Source of the DNA: JADJVL01 sp039812765
Lineage (GTDB): Bacteria > Acidobacteriota > Holophagae > Holophagales > Holophagaceae
NCBI GenBank assembly: GCA_039812765.1
Contig: JBDIBF010000001.1
Location: 1-64,000 of the forward strand
Direction: 5' to 3'
Length of the DNA stretch: 64,000 nt
Part shown: one piece after another, positions 58,436-64,000 of the stretch
Numbering within the stretch: the first letter of the stretch is position 1
Layout of the letters: each line of letters starts with the position of its first letter
The notes under the pieces: model-generated
Database searches by the model: none
What the model saw: only the letters and a program-made list of their open reading frames with translations
Told to the model about the DNA's origin: nothing
Translations under genes and position numbers: made by a program

Positions 58436-59746
58436 ATGCCCTGGCTCCGGAACCACCTGCGCGCGCTGCTCGCCCTGCTGGGCGCGTTCCTCCTGGGCCT
58501 GGGCGCCTCCGCGTGGATGCATCGGGGCGTGCCGGGCTCGCTCCGGGTCTCGGTCCTGCTCCTGAACCTCCTGATCCTTCTGATGGCCGCGCGTTGGCTG
58601 ATCCGCTGGCTGGTGGTGCCCGTCCGCGCCTCCAACCGCGCCCCGGTCAGCCTCGAGGAGCTGCCTCGCCTGTGGGCCGACCTGGAGCAGGAGAACCTGA
58701 GCCTGCGCGAGCTGCGCGAGGCGGAGGACGCCCTTCGGAAGGGGATCCTCTCCCGCCTCCAGGAAGGGGTCATCCTGTTCGGCCCGGACAGGACCTTGCG
58801 CCTTTACAACCCCGCCGCCGAGGCGCTGCTGGGCCGGGGTGCTGCCCTGGTCAAGGGCGCTTCCGCCGAGAGCCTGTTCAGGGAGCCCGAGGCCCGGCGC
58901 CAACTTGCCGCGGCCCAGGCGGGGGATGCGGTGGAGTGGACCCTCGAACGCGGCCACCGGATCCTGCGCATCCGCGGCCTCCCCTTCCGGAGCGGGAACG
59001 AGGGCAGCCTGCTGCTCACGCTCGACGACGTCAGCCGGCAGGAGGCCCTGGAGAACACCCGCCAACGCTTCATCTCCAATTTAAGCCACGAGCTGAAGAC
59101 CCCCCTCACCAGCCTGCGGATCGCCACGGACAACCTCCAGGCTGAGCGCACGCAGTCCGGGATGCAGGATGCTGACATCGCCCTCCTCCAGCGCGCGGTG
59201 GAGCGCATGACCCTACTGCTGGACGACATCTCGGAACTGAGCCGCATCGAGAGCGGGGCCCTGCGCCTCAACCCGGGGTCGGTCCAGGTCGGGGCCTTCG
59301 CGAAGGACCTGCTGGAGGAGTTCGCGCCCCAGGCGCGGAAGAAGGACCTGCGGTTCCTCGCAGACCTGGCGCCGGGGATCGAGGCCTCGGTGGTCCGGGT
59401 GGACGGCCTGCGCCTCCACCAACTCCTGGCCAACCTGGTCTCCAACGCCCTCAAGTTCAGCCCGCCGGGAAAGGAAGTAGTCCTGGCCTTCGCCCTCGAA
59501 GGGGGCCGACAGCGCTGGGAGGTCCGGGACCAGGGGCCGGGCATCGCCCTGGAGGACCAGTCCAAGGTCTTCGAGCGCTTCTTCCGCAGCGCCAGCGTGC
59601 GCAGCGTCCCCGGCACTGGGCTCGGCCTCGCCATCGTCAAGCACCTCGCGCGCCTCATGGGCGGCGAGGTGGGCTTCGACAGCCGGCCCGGCGCCGGGGC
59701 GACCTTCTGGGTGGACCTGCCGGCGGGCGAACAACCGGGGAGCTGA
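58436..59746 (+). CDS. phoR: phosphate sensor histidine kinase
   Basis: The 436-residue kinase has two membrane helices close together (about 8-28 and 38-58) with almost no periplasmic loop, as in PhoR, then a PAS-like domain (about 95-195, GILSRLQEGVILFGPDRTLRLYNPAAEALLG), an HisKA domain with FISNLSHELKTPLTSLRIATDNL, and an ATPase domain (NLVSNALKFSPPGKEV, RDQGPGIALED, GTGLGLAIVKHLARLMGG). It is convergent with phoB, 15 nt apart, rather than in the same operon. It probably autophosphorylates when phosphate is scarce, under PstSCAB-PhoU control. Confidence 0.88.
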   Translation: MPWLRNHLRALLALLGAFLLGLGASAWMHRGVPGSLRVSVLLLNLLILLMAARWLIRWLVVPVRASNRAPVSLEELPRLWADLEQENLSLRELREAEDALRKGILSRLQEGVILFGPDRTLRLYNPAAEALLGRGAALVKGASAESLFREPEARRQLAAAQAGDAVEWTLERGHRILRIRGLPFRSGNEGSLLLTLDDVSRQEALENTRQRFISNLSHELKTPLTSLRIATDNLQAERTQSGMQDADIALLQRAVERMTLLLDDISELSRIESGALRLNPGSVQVGAFAKDLLEEFAPQARKKDLRFLADLAPGIEASVVRVDGLRLHQLLANLVSNALKFSPPGKEVVLAFALEGGRQRWEVRDQGPGIALEDQSKVFERFFRSASVRSVPGTGLGLAIVKHLARLMGGEVGFDSRPGAGATFWVDLPAGEQPGS

Positions 59747-59761
59747 GGCCGACGGACCGGG

Positions 59762-60472
59762 CTACTCGCTGATGCTGCCGAGCCGGTAGCCCACGCCCAC
59801 CACGGTCTCGATGTGCGTCGCGGCCTCCCCGAGCTTGGCGCGCAGCCGCCGCACATGGGCGTCGATGGTGCGGCTCTCGCCGAGGTACTCCAGGCCCCAG
59901 ACCTGCTGCAGGATGCGCTCCCGGGGCAGCACGCGCCGGGGGTTGCGGAGAAAGTAGGCCAGCAGCTCGAACTCCTTGCGGGTGAGGTCGAGGGCCTGGC
60001 CGTTCGCCCGGGCCACGTGCATGTCCAGGTCGACGCTGAGGGGGCCGAAGGAGAGCACCTTGCCCTTGGCCTGGTCGTCCAGGAAGGTGGCGCGGCGCAG
60101 CACCGCCTTCACCCGGGCCGTGAGTTCGCGGGTGGAGTAGGGCTTGGCGACGTAGTCGTCGGCGCCGAGTTCCAGGCCGAGCACCCGGTCGAACTCCTCG
60201 CCCCGGGCGGTCACCAGGATCACCGGCAGGCTCCGCAGGGCCTGTTCGCTCCGGATGAACCGCAGCACGTCGGTGCCGTCCATGTCGGGCAGGGTGAGAT
60301 CCAACAGCGCGGCGTCGGGCTTCGTGCCCCGGCCCTGGAGCGCCTCGCGCAGCCGGTGCAGGGCCTCCTGCCCGGTGGGGCAGGGCAGGACGCCGAAGCC
60401 CTCGCGCTGGAAGTGGGACTGCAGGCCCGCCAGGATGTCGGGGTCGTCCTCCAGGATGAGCAGGTGGGGCAT
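59762..60472 (-). CDS. phoB: phosphate regulon response regulator
   Basis: The 236-residue OmpR/PhoB-type regulator has a receiver (LILEDDPDILAGL, acceptor aspartate in DAALLDLTLPDMDG, VTARGEEFD, AKPYS) and a winged-helix DNA-binding domain (LTRKEFELLAYFLRNPRRVLPRERILQQVWGLEYLGESRTIDAHVRRLRAKLG). Being the last gene of the pst-phoU run and tail-to-tail with phoR, it is almost surely the phosphate regulator. It should bind Pho boxes such as the candidate upstream of DUF47-pit. Confidence 0.92.
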   Translation of the reverse strand: MPHLLILEDDPDILAGLQSHFQREGFGVLPCPTGQEALHRLREALQGRGTKPDAALLDLTLPDMDGTDVLRFIRSEQALRSLPVILVTARGEEFDRVLGLELGADDYVAKPYSTRELTARVKAVLRRATFLDDQAKGKVLSFGPLSVDLDMHVARANGQALDLTRKEFELLAYFLRNPRRVLPRERILQQVWGLEYLGESRTIDAHVRRLRAKLGEAATHIETVVGVGYRLGSISE

Positions 60473-60485
60473 GGGCTCCTCGGGC

Positions 60486-60529
60486 TTCGGTTTCCTCAGG
60501 CCTCGGGTTCGGTTTCCTCAGGCCTCTGG
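60486..60529. repeat. 22-bp tandem duplication at the 3' end of phoU
   Basis: TTCGGTTTCCTCAGGCCTCGGG (60486-60507) is followed directly by a second copy with one mismatch (60508-60529). On the minus strand the phoU stop codon (60520-60518) lies within one copy, and the other copy carries the same TGA just downstream. Confidence 0.9.
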
Positions 60530-61195
60530 CCCGCGGGACTGCAGGTAGCTGTGCTTCACATTGACGCCTTCGAGGATGAACAGCACCTCCTCGGCGATGT
60601 TGGTGGCCTGGTCGGCGATGCGTTCCCAGTTCTTGATCAGGATGATGTGGTGGCTGGCCCGCTCGATGGTGAGGGGGTCCGCGAGCATGATGCGCAGCAG
60701 CTCCTTGTAGGTGTCCAGGTAGAGGGCGTCCACCGCGTCGTCGTCGGCGATGACGCGCCGGGCCAACTCCGCGTCGCCGTTCACGAAGGCGTCCAGGGCG
60801 CCGCGGACCATCTCCCGGGTCTCGGCGCCGAGGCGTTCCAGGTAGCCTCCCAGGCGCAGGGGCGGCTGGGGGTTGAGCAGCTTCGCCCGGCGGGCGATGT
60901 TCACGCAGTGGTCCCCGATGCGTTCCAGCTCCGGGATGATCTTGAGGGTGCTGGCGATGAGCCGCAGGTCCGTGGCGATGGGGGCCCGGAGGGCCAGCAG
61001 GTCCACGCAGGCCTGGTCCAGGCGCAGCTCCCGCTCGTCCACGGCGGCATCCAGGGCGATGACCCGGTCCGCCAGGGCGTCGGAGCGCTGCTCCAGGGCC
61101 TTCATGGCGAGGTCGATCATCTCCTCGGCCTGGCCCGCCATGGCGATGAGCCCGTTCTTGAGCCCCGCGAGCTCCTCGTCGAAATGCCTGGCCAT
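60518..61195 (-). CDS. phoU: phosphate transport system regulator PhoU
   Basis: PhoU links the Pst transporter to PhoR and keeps the Pho response off in high phosphate. The 225-residue protein has the two three-helix repeats with the metal motifs: RLIASTLKIIPELERIGDHCVNIARRAKLL (first E/DxxRxxD repeat) and ERASHHIILIKNWERIADQATNIAEEVLFILEG (second). It starts with ATG overlapping the pstB stop by one base. The C-terminal tail RGPEA ends inside a recent-looking 22-bp tandem duplication. Confidence 0.95.
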   Translation of the reverse strand: MARHFDEELAGLKNGLIAMAGQAEEMIDLAMKALEQRSDALADRVIALDAAVDERELRLDQACVDLLALRAPIATDLRLIASTLKIIPELERIGDHCVNIARRAKLLNPQPPLRLGGYLERLGAETREMVRGALDAFVNGDAELARRVIADDDAVDALYLDTYKELLRIMLADPLTIERASHHIILIKNWERIADQATNIAEEVLFILEGVNVKHSYLQSRGPEA

Positions 61196-62103
61196 CAGCC
61201 GAACCTCCCCGTGATGTAGTCCTCGGTCATGCGTTCCCGCGGCGTGGTGAAGAGCTTCTCCGTGAGCCCCACCTCCACCAGCTTGCCCAGCCAGAAGAAG
61301 GCCGTGTAGTCCGAAGCCCGCGCCGCCTGCTGCATGTTGTGGGTGACGATGACGATGGTGTAGTCCTTCTTCAGCTCGAAGATCAGCTCCTCGATGCGGC
61401 TGGTGGCGATCGGGTCCAGGGCCGAGCAGGGCTCGTCCATGAGCAGCACCTCGGGCTTCACGGCGAGGGCCCGGGCGATGCAGAGCCGCTGCTGCTGGCC
61501 ACCGGACAGGCCCAGGGCCGAATCCTTCAGGCGGTCCCGCACCTCCTCCCAGAGGCCGGCCCGCTTGAGGCTCGTCTCCACGGCCTCGTCCAGCACATGG
61601 CGGTCCTTCACGCCCTGGATGCGCAGGCCGTAGATGACGTTCTCGTAGATGGACTTGGGGAAGGGGTTGGACTTCTGGAACACCATGCCCATGCGCTTAC
61701 GCAGGCCGATGACGTCCACGCCGGGCGCGTAGAGGTCCTCGCCTCCCAGGCGCACGCTCCCCTCCACCCGCACGCCGTCGATGAGGTCGTTCATCCGGTT
61801 CAGGGAGCGGAGCAGGGTGCTCTTGCCGCAGCCGGAAGGCCCGATGAAGGCCATCACGGTGTGCTCCTTCACGTCCAGGTCCACGCCGTGCAGGGCCTGC
61901 TTGGCGCCGTAGAAGAGGTCAAGCCCGCGCACCTCCAGCAGGGCCTTGGCGGTGACGGCCGCGGCGTCGGTGAGCGGCAGGACCGGGGAGGCGCCCGCGG
62001 CGAGGTCTCTCGCCGGCGCGGCGGCCTCCGGCGAGGGCAGGACCACGGGCTCGGGGATGGGATTCTGGCCTTCGGGCTCCATGAGGACTCCGGGGGCAGG
62101 CAT
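61195..62103 (-). CDS. pstB: phosphate ABC transporter ATP-binding protein
   Basis: PstB energises high-affinity phosphate import. The 302-residue sequence has Walker A GPSGCGKSTLLRSLNRMNDL, VFQKSNPFPKSIYENV, signature LSGGQQQRLCIARAL, Walker B VLLMDEPCSALDP and the H-loop IVTHNMQQAARASDY, all PstB-specific. An N-terminal extension of about 50 residues rich in alanine and proline precedes the domain. If translation begins at the second ATG (62082) it is 7 residues shorter. The start overlaps the pstA stop (ATGA). Confidence 0.95.
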   Translation of the reverse strand: MPAPGVLMEPEGQNPIPEPVVLPSPEAAAPARDLAAGASPVLPLTDAAAVTAKALLEVRGLDLFYGAKQALHGVDLDVKEHTVMAFIGPSGCGKSTLLRSLNRMNDLIDGVRVEGSVRLGGEDLYAPGVDVIGLRKRMGMVFQKSNPFPKSIYENVIYGLRIQGVKDRHVLDEAVETSLKRAGLWEEVRDRLKDSALGLSGGQQQRLCIARALAVKPEVLLMDEPCSALDPIATSRIEELIFELKKDYTIVIVTHNMQQAARASDYTAFFWLGKLVEVGLTEKLFTTPRERMTEDYITGRFG

Positions 62104-63719
62104 CAGAAGGCGCTCCCGCCCAGCCTCTCGCGGAGGCGGCGGCGCAGGCGGAGGGCGACCAGGTTCAGCAGCACCACAACCCCCAGCAGCAGCAGGGCGG
62201 TCATGTAGACCATGGGCTTGGCGGCCTCGCTGTTGGGGCTCTGGAAGCCCACGTCGTAGATGTGGAAGCCGAGGTGCATGAACTTCCGGTCGAGGTGGAA
62301 GAAGGGGAACTCGCCGTCGAGGGGCATGGCCGGGGCCAGTTTCACGACGCCGGTGAGCATGAGGGGCGCGACCTCGCCAGCCCCCCGGGCCATGGCCAGG
62401 ATGAGGCCGGTGAGGATGCCCGGCGTGGCGCCAGGCAGCACCACCTTCCACAGGGTCTGCCACTTCGTCGCCCCCAGGGCGAGGCTGGCCTCCCGCTGGG
62501 AACGGGGCACCGCGCCGAGGGCCTCCTCCGTGGCCACCACCACCACCGGCACCGTGAGCAGGGCGAGGGTGAGGGAGGCCCAGAGGATGCCGCCGGTGCC
62601 ATAGGTGGGCGTGGGCAGTCGGTCGGCGTAGAAGGCCCGGTCGATGGCGCCGCCGAGGGTGTAGACGAAGAAGCCCAGGCCGAAGACGCCGAAGACGATG
62701 GAGGGCACGCCGGCGAGGTTGTTCACGGCCACGCGGACGCTGCGCACCAGCCAGCCGTCCTTGGCGTACTCCCGCAGGAAGAGGGCCGTGACCACGCCCA
62801 GGGGTACCACCATCACCGACATGATGAGCACCATCATCACGGTGCCGAAGATGGCCGGGAAGATGCCGCCCTCGGTGTTGGACTCCCGCGGATCGCCGCT
62901 GACGAACTCCCAGAGCCGGGAGAAGTAGGTGCCGGCCTTGGCCAAGGGGCCCAAGCGGTTGGGCTCCACCAGGCGCACCACCGCGCTCAGGGGGAGTTCC
63001 TTCGTCTGGCCGTCAACGGTGCGCAGGGTGAGCTGCAGGGCCGAAGCGCGTCCCCGGAGGCCGTCCAGCCGCGCCTGGAGCGCGTCGTAGGCCTTGTGGA
63101 GGGCGGCCTCCCGGGCATCGAGGGCGGTCGTGTCGGCGCCGGGGCGGTTCTCCAGGGCCTTTCGCTGCAGCCTCAACTTCTCCATGTCCCGGTTGAGGGA
63201 ACCGACCTCGCGCTTCTCGATGGCGCGGATCCCGCGCTGGAGGTCCAGGGCCTCCGGGAGCCTCGCCCGGGCAGCGGCCAGGGCCGCGTCCCCTTCGGCC
63301 ACCCGCTGGCCGTCCTGCTTCAGGACCTCGACGAAGCCAATGAAGGCCCCGTTCTCCAGGCGCTCCACGAGCACCGCGCCGGCGGGCTCCTGGCGCGCGG
63401 AGAGGTCCGCGGCCTTGAACCAGCGGAAGTCCTGGCCGTAGAGGTCCCGGTTCGCCACCCGGAACTGCACCTTGGCGGGCTCCTCACCCAGGGCCGGCTC
63501 GAAGGCGGCGATCTCCCCCAGCACCGGGCCCTCCGGCGTGGTGGCCTGCACCAGGGCGCGGGGCCAGAAGAAGCCCAGGCCCTTCACGGCGATGAAGCCC
63601 ACGAGGGTGGTGATCATGAGCAGGGAGAGGGCCAGCGCCGCCGCGGAGAGCCAGACGAAGGCGCTGCCCCGGCGCCAGAATTCGGCGATGCGGCGCAGGG
63701 GGGAGCGGGTCGGGCCCAT
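62103..63719 (-). CDS. pstA: phosphate ABC transporter permease PstA with large periplasmic insertion
   Basis: The 538-residue permease is nearly twice the length of E. coli PstA. After the first membrane helix (about 23-48) comes a periplasmic insertion of about 230 residues, including a coiled coil (REVGSLNRDMEKLRLQRKAL to AYDALQARLDGLRG). The typical permease core then follows (IFPAIFGTVMMVLIMSVMVVPLGVVTALFLREYA, GVPSIVFGVFGLGFFVY, EEALGAVPRSQREASLALGATKWQTLWKVVLPGATPGILTGLILAMARGAGEVAPL). Long PstA proteins of this kind occur in several proteobacteria. It overlaps pstB and pstC by ATGA. Confidence 0.94.
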   Translation of the reverse strand: MGPTRSPLRRIAEFWRRGSAFVWLSAAALALSLLMITTLVGFIAVKGLGFFWPRALVQATTPEGPVLGEIAAFEPALGEEPAKVQFRVANRDLYGQDFRWFKAADLSARQEPAGAVLVERLENGAFIGFVEVLKQDGQRVAEGDAALAAARARLPEALDLQRGIRAIEKREVGSLNRDMEKLRLQRKALENRPGADTTALDAREAALHKAYDALQARLDGLRGRASALQLTLRTVDGQTKELPLSAVVRLVEPNRLGPLAKAGTYFSRLWEFVSGDPRESNTEGGIFPAIFGTVMMVLIMSVMVVPLGVVTALFLREYAKDGWLVRSVRVAVNNLAGVPSIVFGVFGLGFFVYTLGGAIDRAFYADRLPTPTYGTGGILWASLTLALLTVPVVVVATEEALGAVPRSQREASLALGATKWQTLWKVVLPGATPGILTGLILAMARGAGEVAPLMLTGVVKLAPAMPLDGEFPFFHLDRKFMHLGFHIYDVGFQSPNSEAAKPMVYMTALLLLGVVVLLNLVALRLRRRLRERLGGSAF

Positions 63720-64000
63720 CAGAAGCTCTCGTACTTGCGGCGCAGGCGTTGGCGCACCAGTTCCGCGGCGGTGTTCAGCAGGAAGGTCAGGAGGAACAGC
63801 AGGAAGGCGGCCAGGAAGAGCACGCGGTAGAGCGTCCCGTGGTGGGGAGCCTCAGGGATCTCCACCGCGATGTTGGCGGAAAGGGTGCGCATGCCGTTAA
63901 AGGGGCTCCAGTCCAGCACCGGCGTGTTGCCCGTGGCCATGAGCACGATCATGGTCTCGCCGATGGCCCGGCCCAGGCCCACCATCACCGCGGAGAAGAT
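63719..64000 (-). CDS. pstC: phosphate ABC transporter permease PstC, C-terminal part (cut by window edge)
   Basis: The 93 visible C-terminal residues show VMVGLGRAIGETMIVLMATGN, the conserved EAA-like loop of PstC, then a periplasmic segment LSANIAVEIPEAPHHGTLYRVLF and a last membrane helix (LFLAAFLLFLLTFLLNTAAELVR). The N-terminal part lies beyond base 64000. The stop overlaps the ATG of pstA. The operon order is pstC-pstA-pstB-phoU-phoB; pstS, if present, is upstream outside the window. Confidence 0.93.
   Translation of the reverse strand: MFSAVMVGLGRAIGETMIVLMATGNTPVLDWSPFNGMRTLSANIAVEIPEAPHHGTLYRVLFLAAFLLFLLTFLLNTAAELVRQRLRRKYESF

Noticed and set aside
62262..63830. 522-codon plus-strand ORF opposite pstA
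   Set aside because: Low-complexity Gly/His/Glu translation; pstA is certain on the other strand.

Overview
The window is a GC-rich (about 70% by eye), densely coded bacterial chromosome segment with about 60 genes. The gene mix suggests a member of the Acidobacteriota, probably a Holophagae/Geothrix-like lineage: Gram-negative features (lipoproteins, a TolC-type channel, a TonB-like protein, LipB), many two-component and Ser/Thr kinase signalling proteins with PEGA and DUF4388 domains, and a complete Pho/Pst system. This placement is inference; there is no rRNA or tRNA gene to confirm it. I saw no CRISPR array, insertion sequence, prophage or tRNA.

Layout. 1-440: the end of an integron. An attI-like site, one small lipoprotein cassette of lower GC and the start of its attC run off the left edge, with no integrase gene where one would be expected. 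534-10669: pyrC, guaB, a TonB-like protein, an orphan OppD-type ATPase, hutI, a degenerate class-D-beta-lactamase-like protein and an aldehyde dehydrogenase. 11727-14527: pta-purN-ackA (acetate and ATP production, with a purine gene inserted). 14935-17055: a membrane metalloprotease and ahcY under an S-adenosylhomocysteine riboswitch. 17120-22714: nnr-tsaE-rmuC, an HNH nuclease and pabB. 22857-32655: pepA, an IHF-like protein, CsgG, a hydrolase/ferredoxin/lipoprotein operon, peptidyl-prolyl isomerase, metG, an ArsC-like protein, xth and a TPR protein. 32902-36687: a membrane TPR/zinc-ribbon protein, a DUF4388 protein and tdk. 36904-44310: glutaryl-CoA dehydrogenase, a sigma-54 activator, a TolC family channel, a prephenate dehydrogenase-chorismate mutase fusion, an acyl-CoA dehydrogenase and a LipB-Nudix fusion. 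44369-50051: a signalling island (HD-GYP response regulator, two overlapping PEGA kinases, a PleD-like protein with a broken GGDEF). 50068-56633: purE, a flavoprotein, oligopeptidase B and prfC. 56644-64000: phosphate region (pit-DUF47, phoR, and pstC-pstA-pstB-phoU-phoB).

Two signals cut across the genes. First, two intergenic regions (2016-2280 and 14604-14865) hold related palindromic elements of 262-265 bp: the same 19-bp end, hairpins that open and close on GCACC/GGTGC with different interiors, and inverted inner flanks, as in a BIME-like doublet. Second, gene starts carry a strikingly regular promoter signature. Several genes have a TAnnnT-like hexamer exactly 6 nt before the start codon, as expected for leaderless mRNA. 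Four others have TAGACT or TAGTCT exactly 17 nt before the start codon with a GGAG in between, as expected for an 11-nt leader.

Functionally the window combines nucleotide synthesis and salvage (pyrC, guaB, purN, purE, tdk), acetate metabolism, methyl-cycle detoxification (ahcY), metabolite repair (nnr), acyl-CoA oxidation, and phosphate sensing and uptake. Start sites were chosen from Shine-Dalgarno sequences, overlaps with neighbours and family N-termini.
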